From a virus, in the IMG/VR virus record IMGVR_UViG_3300035670_000430, positions 1-43,895 of that record: 43,895 nt of DNA; one strand, written 5' to 3'. The stretch's first letter is position 1, and the number at the start of each line of letters is the position of its first letter. The notes beneath the pieces were generated by a model. That model had not been told where the DNA came from, ran no database searches, and saw nothing but the letters and a program-made list of their open reading frames with translations. Both the position numbers and the translations under genes were made by a program. Below, piece by piece: positions 1 to 6,548 of the stretch.

Positions 1-1
1 A

Positions 2-295
2 CCTGACAATCCTAAGTTTGCAGAACAAGTTAACTGGGAATTGGATGCCCAGGAACTTTCCGATATTATCGTATATTATTTTGCAGATGGGACCAAATCG
101 CCCATAACACTTCTTGAAGTGGGCTTATTCCATAAGAAGGATTGCGTTGTATATTGCACGCCAAAATTCTGGCGTTGGGGAAATATTTCATTAGTCTGTT
201 CTAGATATGATATTCCTTTTTATGATAACTACGAAGCCTTTGTGAAATATATTAAGGGCTTGACGACCGACCTCAAAGAATTCTATAATATCTAA
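2..295 (+). CDS. Nucleoside 2-deoxyribosyltransferase-like protein, C-terminal part (5' truncated by window edge)
   Basis: The frame is open from the first bases of the window, so the start lies outside; 97 residues are visible. The text FAEQVNWELDAQELSDII, then TKSPITLLEVGLF and FWRWGNISLVC, matches the nucleoside 2-deoxyribosyltransferase-like family found in many phages. In that family an E-L-G/E-V-G segment near KSPI forms part of the nucleoside pocket. The likely role is nucleotide or base exchange, or sensing, in the cytoplasm; the reaction is inferred from the family only. An internal TTG at 41 is not a convincing start because the upstream frame already reads as family sequence. The last 15 codons also contain a strong promoter (260-289), and a copy of this gene end lies at 1061-1105. 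Confidence 0.72.
   Translation, partial: PDNPKFAEQVNWELDAQELSDIIVYYFADGTKSPITLLEVGLFHKKDCVVYCTPKFWRWGNISLVCSRYDIPFYDNYEAFVKYIKGLTTDLKEFYNI
260..289 (+). promoter_or_regulatory. Sigma70-type early promoter inside the 3' end of the preceding gene
   Basis: TTGACG at 260-265 and TATAAT at 284-289 are separated by 18 bp. The site is embedded in the last codons of the deoxyribosyltransferase-like gene and points at the Ser/Gly microprotein cluster starting at 304. A diverged second copy lies upstream of rIIA. Confidence 0.75.
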
Positions 296-303
296 GCGAA
301 TAT

Positions 304-510
304 ATGATTAAGAAATCAATTTACAAAAGACATATTGTGTCTAGATCTGGGTCTAGGTCTAGGTCTGCGTCTTGGTCTGGGTCTGAGTCTTGGTCTGGGT
401 CTGCGTCTGGGTCTGAGTCTTGGTCTGGGTCTGAGTCTGGGTCTGGGTCTTGGTCTAGGTCTTGGTCTAGGTCTGGGTCTTGGTCTGGGTCTGGTGAAAC
501 AAATGATTAA
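304..510 (+). CDS. Ser/Gly-rich hexanucleotide-repeat microprotein, copy 1
   Basis: A 68-residue protein with a basic head (MIKKSIYKRHIVSRSG), then alternating Ser-X dipeptides where X is Gly, Arg, Trp, Ala or Glu, and the tail SGETND. The DNA is a run of TCTNNG hexamers, so gain or loss of a unit keeps the frame. It follows a strong promoter by 14 bases. Its stop overlaps the start of copy 2 in the string ATGATTAA (8-base overlap). I do not recognise a function. It has no hydrophobic segment, so a soluble or virion-associated low-complexity protein is more likely than a membrane one. The repeated head, the shared stop/start junction and the neighbouring copies support real translation. The alternative is non-coding repeat DNA. 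Confidence 0.55.
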   Translation: MIKKSIYKRHIVSRSGSRSRSASWSGSESWSGSASGSESWSGSESGSGSWSRSWSRSGSWSGSGETND

Positions 511-655
511 GAAATTAATTTACAAAAGACATATTGTGTCTAGATCTGGGTCTAGGTCTTGGTCTGGGTCTTGGTCTGGGTCTTGGTCTGCGTCTGGGTC
601 TAGATCTAGGTCTGGGTCTTGGTCTGGGTATAGGTCTTGGTCTGGGTCTTGGTGA
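503..655 (+). CDS. Ser/Gly-rich hexanucleotide-repeat microprotein, copy 2
   Basis: A 50-residue protein with the same head as copy 1 (MIKKLIYKRHIVSRSG) followed by Ser-Gly, Ser-Trp and Ser-Arg dipeptides. Its ATG lies inside the end of copy 1 (ATGATTAA). It ends at a TGA in GGTGAAACAAATG, where copies 1 and 3 continue in frame into GETND, so this copy is slightly shortened relative to its sisters. A 5-base gap precedes copy 3. Translation is probably coupled to copy 1. Function unknown. Confidence 0.5.
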   Translation: MIKKLIYKRHIVSRSGSRSWSGSWSGSWSASGSRSRSGSWSGYRSWSGSW

Positions 656-660
656 AACAA

Positions 661-840
661 ATGATTAAGAAATCAATTTACAAAAGAAATATTGTGTCTA
701 GATCTGGGTTTCGGTCTTGGTTTTGGTCTGATTCTGGGACTTGTTCTGGGGCTGGGTCTGAGTCTGGGTCTGGGTCTGGGTGGTGTAGGTCTGGGTCTGG
801 GTCTTGGATTGGGGTTCAGTCTGGAGAAACTAATGATTAA
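661..840 (+). CDS. Ser/Gly-rich hexanucleotide-repeat microprotein, copy 3
   Basis: A 59-residue protein with the head MIKKSIYKRNIVSRSG, a more degenerate Ser/Gly/Trp body that includes two Cys residues, and the same SGETND tail as copy 1. The stop TAA overlaps the ATG of copy 4 in ATGATTAA. An in-frame GTG further upstream (637) would add only repeat-derived residues, so the conserved MIKK start was chosen. The head and tail are conserved while the body drifts, which suggests the ends matter. Function unknown. Confidence 0.5.
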   Translation: MIKKSIYKRNIVSRSGFRSWFWSDSGTCSGAGSESGSGSGWCRSGSGSWIGVQSGETND

Positions 841-1060
841 ACGATCTATTTACAAGAGAATCCACAGGATGAAGTCTAGATCCAAAACTGGATCTTGCTT
901 TTATGTCGGATCTCATGATAGAATATTCTCAGGATTCCCATTCCGCACTTGGTCTAGTTCGTGGTCTGGAACATTTTTTTGGTTAAATTCTCGAACCCTA
1001 ACTGCTTCTGGATCTCGGTCTGGAGATCAAAAATTAGTTATTTCGTATAGAAAAAAATAA
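833..1060 (+). CDS. Diverged Ser-rich microprotein, copy 4
   Basis: A 75-residue protein beginning MIKRSIYKR, the same head as copies 1-3, then a diverged body with scattered SGS, SWSG and SRSG motifs and a basic C-terminus (SYRKK). The regular hexamers are gone, so this copy is older or under different selection. The start was chosen at the shared head; the frame is open further upstream but reads Leu-Gly repeat from the shifted hexamers. The stop is followed at once by the duplicated promoter segment 1061-1105. Function unknown. Confidence 0.5.
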   Translation: MIKRSIYKRIHRMKSRSKTGSCFYVGSHDRIFSGFPFRTWSSSWSGTFFWLNSRTLTASGSRSGDQKLVISYRKK

Positions 1061-1105
1061 ATTGAGTGCTTGACGACCAACCCCAAAGAGTTCTATAATA
1101 GATAA
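1061..1105 (+). repeat. Second copy of the 45-bp deoxyribosyltransferase gene end (first copy 251-295)
   Basis: Positions 251-295 and 1061-1105 match at 38 of 45 bases by direct comparison. The copy still reads IECLTTNPKEFYNR and a stop, against IKGLTTDLKEFYNI and a stop in the intact gene, so it looks like a remnant of a duplicated gene end. Both copies keep the promoter. Together they flank the four-copy microprotein cassette as direct repeats. Confidence 0.8.
1070..1099 (+). promoter_or_regulatory. Sigma70-type early promoter for rIIA/rIIB
   Basis: TTGACG at 1070-1075, an 18 bp spacer and TATAAT at 1094-1099, lying 17 bases before the rIIA ATG. It is the duplicated version of the promoter at 260-289. 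Confidence 0.75.
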
Positions 1106-1116
1106 AGAGATAGAAA

Positions 1117-3291
1117 ATGATTCTAAACACAAATCCTGAAAACTCCGCAGTTCTTTCAAATGTATCTTCAACTAACGAATTCCGAATTCGTAATTCATCA
1201 AAAGCATTTTCGATTTTGAGTAGTGGTTTGTACGCAAACAAGATCAAGGCAATTATTCGTGAATTATCTTGTAATGCATACGATTCGCATGTTGCAGCCG
1301 GGAAGCCGGATGAACCGTTCACCGTTCATCTTCCGAATCGTCTTGAACCTTGGTTCTCGATTCGAGATTTTGGTGTAGGACTCTCGCACGATGAAGTAAT
1401 CAACATTTACACGACATACTTTGAATCCACTAAGACCACTTCGAATGATTTTGTCGGTGCTCTTGGACTAGGTTCTAAATCTCCATTCTCTTACACCGAG
1501 AACTTCACTGTCACTGCAATCAAGGGTGGTAAGAAAGGAATTTATTCGGCGTTCGTGAATGATTCGGGTGTTCCGAGTATTGCACTTATGTCCGAATCTG
1601 ATACCGACGAAGGTCCTGGAGTTGAAATCCGATTCTCTGTTGAAGATTTTAATGATATTCCTAAATTCCAGTCCGAAGCGGTTACCGTGTATACTTGGTT
1701 CAAGACGCAGCCTATTGTAACCGGATATTCTGGTTATGATGCTGCTTTAAAGAGTGGATCGATTTCCTACACAGAGAAGGATATTGTTCCTGGTATTCAT
1801 CGAACTGCCAGTATTAGTCGATATTCATATCAACAGTATCCTTCCTATGCAGTCATGGGTAATATCGCTTATCCAATCGAAGTACCGAACCCCCAACAGA
1901 ATTTGGGTTCTTTGGCTGATCTTCTGAAGTATGGATTGGTTATTGAATTCAATATCGGTGAAATTGATTTCCAGGCTTCTCGTGAGGGATTGTCTTATAT
2001 CCCTCAAACTATCGCAGCAATCAAGGCGAAGTTAGAAAATCTGCAAGCAAAGATGTATGATTTATTCTTAGAGAAGGTGAAGGGTGTCGATAAGAATAAA
2101 TGGGTATTTGCTGGATGGTTGATTAAAGAATCTCAGGATTCTTTATGGGGACAATATGCAGTCAAATATGCGAAGGATAATCCTTCACCGTTGTATGTTA
2201 TTTCCACTTATAATTATCCTGGTACTCTTTATTACACAAATCTCCCTCTCCCAAATGAGGAGTTAGATGCCTTCAACATTAAACCGACATTGATTTTCAG
2301 GAATTACGGGACGCCGAAAGAGTTTGATTTCAAGGTACATCAACCTCATGTGAATTACAACACAATGCATTTTTTCCTGAACGACACTAATAAAGGTGCA
2401 ATTCAACGGATTAAGAATCATGTCAAAAATCTATCAGTTTCTTCGACTCAATATTATATTATTCTAGACAAGATCGATAAGTCGAAGGAAATGCAGACCG
2501 ATGCATTCTTCGATATGATTCACAATCCACCAGAAGATCTTATTCATAAAGTTTCGGATACTAAAGAGACTTCGGTTTCCAAGAAATCCCGAAATAGTGA
2601 TATCACGATCCTGAAGTTGGCATTTAACCCTAAGGCCAGAAATACTTATAACGGTAATCTGGGCGTGTTTTACACTTGGAAAGAATGGGGAAAGTTGAAT
2701 GCTATTACAAATTCAATTGATACATTCTATTATATTCCCGTAAGCGGGTTCGTTTCGATTACAAAGAAAATCAGCAAATTCAAAGAAACTATACACCTTC
2801 TAAAAGATACTGTTTTATTTGGTAAATCTATCGGTGGAGTGTATGGTGTTCGTAAGGCTGATTTAGATGAAGTTGAGAAGCTTCCGAATTGGGTAAATAT
2901 CGAAGATCACATCGAAGATATCTTCAAGAAAAATAAATCTAAGATTCTTGAAGAATCTTGCTCTACTGTCATTGACATTATGCCGACGTTGAAGTATAAT
3001 GAAGTCATATGCAAGTCCTTGTCTGATAAATCTGATTTCAAAATCTTGAATCAGAAGATGAGAGTACCAAATACGAAAAATGACATCAAGAGACTCGCCG
3101 AGGTTCTTAAAGATTATGATCCTGAGTTCTTGCAAGAAATTATCAAATATCAGGATTCTTTACGAAACGAATGCAAGGCAGTATTGAATAAATATCCACT
3201 ACTGCAACATCTGAATAATTATCTACCAATTAGTTCATATGAACAAATTGCAGAATACATCAACCTAATCGACAAGAAAGAAGAGAATTAA
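1117..3291 (+). CDS. rIIA: RIIA-like protein (GHKL ATPase fold)
   Basis: A 724-residue homologue of T4 rIIA, whose product in T4 helps the phage resist exclusion by host-encoded defence genes such as lambda rexAB and affects lysis timing. The N-terminal GHKL (Hsp90/MutL/histidine kinase) ATP-binding signature is clear: an N-box with E49, N53 and D56 in RELSCNAYDSH, the D-x-G-x-G loop at residues 84-88 (DFGVG), and a Gly-rich lid near 114-124 (GALGLGSKSPF). The C-terminal two thirds show no motif I can name. Its own promoter lies just upstream. rIIB follows after 2 bases, giving the usual rIIA-rIIB pair. The length is close to T4 RIIA (725 residues). Confidence 0.92.
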   Translation: MILNTNPENSAVLSNVSSTNEFRIRNSSKAFSILSSGLYANKIKAIIRELSCNAYDSHVAAGKPDEPFTVHLPNRLEPWFSIRDFGVGLSHDEVINIYTTYFESTKTTSNDFVGALGLGSKSPFSYTENFTVTAIKGGKKGIYSAFVNDSGVPSIALMSESDTDEGPGVEIRFSVEDFNDIPKFQSEAVTVYTWFKTQPIVTGYSGYDAALKSGSISYTEKDIVPGIHRTASISRYSYQQYPSYAVMGNIAYPIEVPNPQQNLGSLADLLKYGLVIEFNIGEIDFQASREGLSYIPQTIAAIKAKLENLQAKMYDLFLEKVKGVDKNKWVFAGWLIKESQDSLWGQYAVKYAKDNPSPLYVISTYNYPGTLYYTNLPLPNEELDAFNIKPTLIFRNYGTPKEFDFKVHQPHVNYNTMHFFLNDTNKGAIQRIKNHVKNLSVSSTQYYIILDKIDKSKEMQTDAFFDMIHNPPEDLIHKVSDTKETSVSKKSRNSDITILKLAFNPKARNTYNGNLGVFYTWKEWGKLNAITNSIDTFYYIPVSGFVSITKKISKFKETIHLLKDTVLFGKSIGGVYGVRKADLDEVEKLPNWVNIEDHIEDIFKKNKSKILEESCSTVIDIMPTLKYNEVICKSLSDKSDFKILNQKMRVPNTKNDIKRLAEVLKDYDPEFLQEIIKYQDSLRNECKAVLNKYPLLQHLNNYLPISSYEQIAEYINLIDKKEEN

Positions 3292-3293
3292 TC

Positions 3294-4067
3294 ATGTATC
3301 CATATCTAATCCAAGGAAACAATATTATTGTGGTGATCGGAAATAACTCACACACAATCAACAAGAGTCACATTTCATATCAGAAGATCGTTGATGCAAT
3401 CAAGGCGAATGATTGGGACGGAGTGAAGTCACTCATCGAACCAACAAAGGCGCTCCTCAATTATGGAGCAGGTAACGTATCCATTAAGGGTGATGTTCTT
3501 TACTGGAAGGACGAAGAATTCCCTAATGTTCTTTCTGATAAGATTATTCAGATGTATCAGGAAGGTTTCCCGATTGAACCGATGGTTCTTTTCATGGAAA
3601 ATCTAATGACGAACCCTTCGAAGCGTGCGGTAACTGAACTTTATCGTTTCTTGGAGAAAGGATCGCTACCAATTACTTCTGATGGGCATTTCCTCGCATA
3701 CAAGAAGGTTCGTGCCGATTACAAGGATTGTCATTCTGGTACAATCGATAACAGTGTAGGACAAGTTGTGGAAATGGAACGTAATAAGGTCGATGACGAC
3801 AAGGATCGTACTTGTTCTACTGGACTACATTTTTGTTCAGAGAGTTACTTGGCTCATTTCGGCGGCGAGCGAATCATGATCCTGAAGATTAATCCGAGAG
3901 ACGTAGTTTCGATTCCTTCAGATTATAACGATGCCAAGGGACGTTGCTGCCGATATGAAGTTATCGGGGAACTTGGTGCAGATCAAGTGCCAGCCGATGC
4001 TTTTACTCAACCTGTACAAGATGATGCTAATTATGATATGGGTTGCGACTACTGCTCAAATGACTAA
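3294..4067 (+). CDS. rIIB: RIIB-like protein
   Basis: A 257-residue protein starting 2 bases after rIIA. The segment MVLFMENLMTNPSKRAVTEL, then GSLPITSDGHFLAYKKVR and TGLHFCSESYL, is typical of the RIIB family in T4-like phages. In T4 the product acts with RIIA in escape from exclusion and in lysis control; its biochemistry is not defined. The C-terminus is acidic and has a Cys-x-x-Cys near the end (GCDYCSND). The gene ends 10 bases before a strong GC-rich hairpin (4078-4099). It is shorter than T4 RIIB (312 residues), but the core is intact. Confidence 0.9.
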   Translation: MYPYLIQGNNIIVVIGNNSHTINKSHISYQKIVDAIKANDWDGVKSLIEPTKALLNYGAGNVSIKGDVLYWKDEEFPNVLSDKIIQMYQEGFPIEPMVLFMENLMTNPSKRAVTELYRFLEKGSLPITSDGHFLAYKKVRADYKDCHSGTIDNSVGQVVEMERNKVDDDKDRTCSTGLHFCSESYLAHFGGERIMILKINPRDVVSIPSDYNDAKGRCCRYEVIGELGADQVPADAFTQPVQDDANYDMGCDYCSND

Positions 4068-4077
4068 GTAGGAGATG

Positions 4078-4099
4078 GGGTGGGAGTAAAATCCCACCC
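4078..4099 (+). terminator. GC-rich hairpin after rIIB
   Basis: GGGTGGGA at 4078-4085 pairs with TCCCACCC at 4092-4099 around a 6-base loop. The following bases are AT-rich but not a T-run, so it may be a weak terminator or an RNA-stabilising stem rather than a full intrinsic terminator. Confidence 0.55.
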
Positions 4100-4108
4100 A
4101 ATTAATAT

Positions 4109-4306
4109 ATGTTTCGAAGAAATTATTTGTTATCTAGACGATTTTCAACAGGATCGAATTCAATTAAATACTCTCGTTCTGGTTATGTGTTAAGCCCGTA
4201 TGCGTTTATTTCGGCTTCCGGATCGGATTATGCTTGTGTTTCTTACTGTGGGCGAAAAGGTGTGGGATTTTCATCATCAGGTGAATGGGAGTTAAATTTA
4301 TGTTAA
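4109..4306 (+). CDS. Ser/Gly/Tyr-rich microprotein, rIIB-side copy A
   Basis: A 65-residue protein with a basic head (MFRRNYLLSRRFSTGSN), then a body in which Ser-Gly is spaced every 10 residues or so among aromatic and Cys residues (SRSGYV, SASGSDY, SSSGEW). It has the same style as the four microproteins upstream of rIIA, with no hexamer DNA repeat. Its stop overlaps the start of the next gene in ATGTTAA, just as the upstream copies overlap in ATGATTAA. The spacing of S-G with aromatics suggests a small beta-repeat fold; this is inference. Function unknown. Confidence 0.5.
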   Translation: MFRRNYLLSRRFSTGSNSIKYSRSGYVLSPYAFISASGSDYACVSYCGRKGVGFSSSGEWELNLC

Positions 4307-4476
4307 AGCAATCACATATTAATGTAGTTAGATATTTCTGGTCAGGAAATAAAAATAAGAAATGTTCTTATTCGGGTGATAAGTCCTATATGTTTTCAGA
4401 GATTGGTAGTAATATTTGTTGTTCTTTTTCTGGATTTAGTGATATCGCTTGGTCTTTTTCTGGCAACCGGAGTTGA
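4300..4476 (+). CDS. Ser/Gly/aromatic-rich microprotein, rIIB-side copy B
   Basis: A 58-residue protein starting at the ATG in ATGTTAA, which overlaps the previous stop. It has an aromatic-Ser-Gly-(Asn/Asp) motif repeated along its length (FWSGNK, YSGDK, FSGF, FSGNRS) and several Cys residues. An upstream in-frame start at 4285 exists, but the stop/start overlap and family resemblance favour 4300. It ends just before the -35 box of the deaminase promoter. Function unknown; likely a paralogue of its neighbour and of the pre-rIIA cluster. Confidence 0.5.
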   Translation: MLKQSHINVVRYFWSGNKNKKCSYSGDKSYMFSEIGSNICCSFSGFSDIAWSFSGNRS

Positions 4477-4501
4477 CACAAAACAAAAAATATAGTATAC
4501 T
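4473..4501 (+). promoter_or_regulatory. Consensus sigma70 promoter, near-leaderless start of the deaminase gene
   Basis: TTGACA at 4473-4478, a 17 bp spacer and TATACT at 4496-4501. A start site 7 bases after the -10 box would fall at 4508, two bases before the ATG at 4510, so no Shine-Dalgarno site can be on the transcript. Confidence 0.85.
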
Positions 4502-4509
4502 AGTAGTAT

Positions 4510-4929
4510 ATGGAAAGTGACCTGAGAATCCAGCGAATCTTCTCGATACTCAAAGAAGTTGCTATTGCGACTCCTAAAGTCTCTGGGGCGAAGCTGGCGG
4601 CGGCAATCGTCTACAAAAACAAAATCATTTCGATTGGCGTGAACTCAATGAAGTCTTCGCCACTACAGGCTAAATATGCAACTAATAAAGATCTATCTAT
4701 TTTCCTTCATGCTGAAATTGCAGCAATTAAAAATGCGCTACGTCAATTGGATGTAGAAGAGTTCTCTAAAGTAACTCTATTTGTTTGTCGGGTAAAAACT
4801 GACATTCAAACGAACCAGATGGTATTCGGTCTTGCGAAACCCTGCACCGGATGCCTACGTGCAATCGTAGAGTTTGATATAAAGAGAGTTTATTATACTC
4901 TCGACAATGAAGGATGGGAAACTTTATGA
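4510..4929 (+). CDS. Zinc-dependent cytidine/dCMP deaminase-family protein
   Basis: A 139-residue protein with the CDA-superfamily zinc site: H67-A68-E69 (LHAEIAAI), where Glu is the proton shuttle, and the P-C-x-x-C motif with C112 and C115 (PCTGC). The family hydrolytically deaminates cytosine or related bases. In a T4-like phage the best guess is deoxycytidylate deaminase feeding dUMP to the ThyX encoded at 25742-26434, but the substrate is not shown by the sequence and the protein is shorter than T4 Cd (193 residues). The promoter places the mRNA 5' end almost at the ATG. The gene overlaps uvdE by 4 bases (ATGA). Confidence 0.82.
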   Translation: MESDLRIQRIFSILKEVAIATPKVSGAKLAAAIVYKNKIISIGVNSMKSSPLQAKYATNKDLSIFLHAEIAAIKNALRQLDVEEFSKVTLFVCRVKTDIQTNQMVFGLAKPCTGCLRAIVEFDIKRVYYTLDNEGWETL

Positions 4930-5828
4930 TTTATGCCGGATATTGTTGCATTAATCTGACTCTACAAAAATCACTAGGAATTACGACAAACAGAACGATG
5001 CGGAAAGATACTTTCATGCAGAAAGGTATCGGATACGCATCCGAATTAATCCTACAGAATCTTTCAGATTTGATTCATATTATAGATTGGAACGGACAAA
5101 AAGATATTCTAAATTTCAGAATGTCATCTGAGATGTTTCCTTGGGCATCGGAATATGCATTCGAAGATCTGCCGGATTGGACAAAAATCAAATCAAAGCT
5201 ACAAGAAGCAGGCGAATTATCACTATTCTATGGAATGAGGATGTCTTTTCATCCTGGTCCATTTGTCAAGCTAGGATCTAAGATCGAAGGGGTAATTCAG
5301 AATTCAATCAAAGATCTTGAGATTCATAATTCAATTCTAGATCATATGGGTCTTGAGGCTTCTACTTTCTATCCGATTAATATTCATGTCGGAATGAAGG
5401 AATCGCCAGAAACTACTAACAAATTCTGCGATACATTCGAGAGATTATCTCCGAATCTGAAGAAGAGATTAGTTGTAGAGAATGATGATAAATCATCTTC
5501 GTATTCTGTATTAGACCTATATAATGGAATTCATTCTAAGATCGGGATTCCTATTACATTCGATTATTTTCACCATTCTCTACATCCCCATGATTTGTCC
5601 GAAGAAGAAGCATTCAAGATTGCCCATTCGACTTGGGATACAATTCCGCTGTTTCATTACTCAGAATCTAAAGCCTTGAATGAAGGTGTTGAATGTAATC
5701 AGACAGCACATTCATATTATGTGAATTCTCTTCCAGATGATTATGGATTAGATGTGTACTTGGATATCGAAGCTAAGGCAAAAGACTTAGCATTAATGAA
5801 GGTTAAGAATAATGTTAGAATTAAATGA
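4926..5828 (+). CDS. uvsE: UV damage endonuclease UvdE/UvsE
   Basis: A 300-residue TIM-barrel repair nuclease. Family landmarks are the N-terminal GYCCINLTL, MRMSFHPGPFV (residues 104-114), NIHVGMKE, the metal-site segment VVENDDKSSSYS, and FDYFHHSLHP. UvdE nicks DNA 5' of UV photoproducts using divalent metals and starts excision repair; a free-living phage would benefit in sunlit water. The start at 4926 was chosen over 4914 because AAGGATGG lies at good distance and the ATG overlaps the deaminase TGA in ATGA, implying coupling. The next gene overlaps its end by 17 bases. Length matches bacterial UvsE. Confidence 0.9.
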   Translation: MIYAGYCCINLTLQKSLGITTNRTMRKDTFMQKGIGYASELILQNLSDLIHIIDWNGQKDILNFRMSSEMFPWASEYAFEDLPDWTKIKSKLQEAGELSLFYGMRMSFHPGPFVKLGSKIEGVIQNSIKDLEIHNSILDHMGLEASTFYPINIHVGMKESPETTNKFCDTFERLSPNLKKRLVVENDDKSSSYSVLDLYNGIHSKIGIPITFDYFHHSLHPHDLSEEEAFKIAHSTWDTIPLFHYSESKALNEGVECNQTAHSYYVNSLPDDYGLDVYLDIEAKAKDLALMKVKNNVRIK

Positions 5829-6384
5829 ATCCTATAATGGAAAACATCAAACCCATGAAGATTGGTTGTGGGAATTAAATCAAGCTTGGGTCTTAGCTAA
5901 GAAGCATCTAGAAAATACATATACTAAGCGTTCAAGTGTTTCTTATTTGAAACATGTTGAGGATGGATTGAAAATCCTGGATTTAATTGGTGCATGTCGA
6001 ACAGCGAAACGAGCTTTCTGTCTTCATCCATTGCTTCAAACCGACACGGAATTGTTCAATAATTTAGACGAAGTTTGTACTTATTGTGGAGATACTCGTG
6101 CGGTTGCATTGGCAATGGAATATCGCTGGATCGCAAATACAAATCTTCGTCATTCAGTAAAAGATCGTGGTTGGACAATACCGCATTTGAACTTATTACC
6201 TTGCGTAAAAAATATGTTAATCGCAGATAAGATTCAAAATTTAATGGATTTTCGAACATATCAAAAATTACCATCCAGAGATACGAATGAAATCGAAACA
6301 TATTTTAGTGTTTGGTTGAGTGTTTTGGGTGTTTCTAGTATAGAATACAACGAAATTGTTAGAATTATTGAGGAGAAACCATGA
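5812..6384 (+). CDS. Conserved phage protein, possible HD-type phosphohydrolase relative
   Basis: A 190-residue protein. The segment SYLKHVEDGLKIL followed by AKRAFCLHPLLQTDTEL resembles the His-rich N-terminal part of HD-domain or SpoT-like proteins, but a complete H...HD...D metal set is not obvious, so function is open. A Cys-x-x-Cys sits mid-protein (CTYCGD). It starts with ATG inside the end of uvsE (17-base overlap), with AAGG upstream, and ends in an ATGA overlap with the next small gene. It belongs to the same plus-strand early operon as the deaminase, uvsE and clpP. Confidence 0.6.
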   Translation: MLELNESYNGKHQTHEDWLWELNQAWVLAKKHLENTYTKRSSVSYLKHVEDGLKILDLIGACRTAKRAFCLHPLLQTDTELFNNLDEVCTYCGDTRAVALAMEYRWIANTNLRHSVKDRGWTIPHLNLLPCVKNMLIADKIQNLMDFRTYQKLPSRDTNEIETYFSVWLSVLGVSSIEYNEIVRIIEEKP

Positions 6385-6539
6385 ATCAATATAAGTGTTC
6401 TTTTTATTGTGGAAATGATCGATCTGTTATGATGCGTGATTATAAGGTTCAGGCACCGTCGCCGTTCGATGCATCTAGAATTGTTGAGTCTCTTTTTGGG
6501 ACTGATAAGTATTTTAGATGGTCATCTATCCCAAATTAA
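6381..6539 (+). CDS. Small hypothetical protein
   Basis: A 52-residue protein beginning MNQYKCSFYCGNDRSVMM. The ATG overlaps the previous TGA (ATGA), and a strong GAGGAG lies 6 bases upstream. It contains a Cys-x-x-x-Cys near the N-terminus and ends KYFRWSSIPN. The ribosome site and tight packing make translation likely; function unknown. Confidence 0.65.
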   Translation: MNQYKCSFYCGNDRSVMMRDYKVQAPSPFDASRIVESLFGTDKYFRWSSIPN

Positions 6540-6548
6540 GGAATAAAA

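Larger units (their letters stand above)
304..840 (+). repeat. Degenerate TCTNNG hexanucleotide repeat array in three tandem gene units
   Basis: Three runs of hexamers (mostly TCTGGG, TCTTGG and TCTAGG) are separated by near-identical 40 bp segments that encode the MIKK(S/L)IYKR head. Unit starts are at 304, 503 and 661; a fourth unit at 833 has lost the regular hexamers. A cluster of GGG runs at 748-780 could form a G-quadruplex on the coding strand. Confidence 0.85.

Noticed and set aside
335-655. Leu-Gly repeat reading frames across the hexamer array (also 692-832)
   Set aside because: They come from reading the same TCTNNG repeats one base out of frame, lack ribosome sites and start inside other genes; the frames with conserved MIKK heads are preferred.
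304-840. CRISPR array
   Set aside because: The units are short degenerate hexamers within reading frames, with no constant repeat and no unique spacers.
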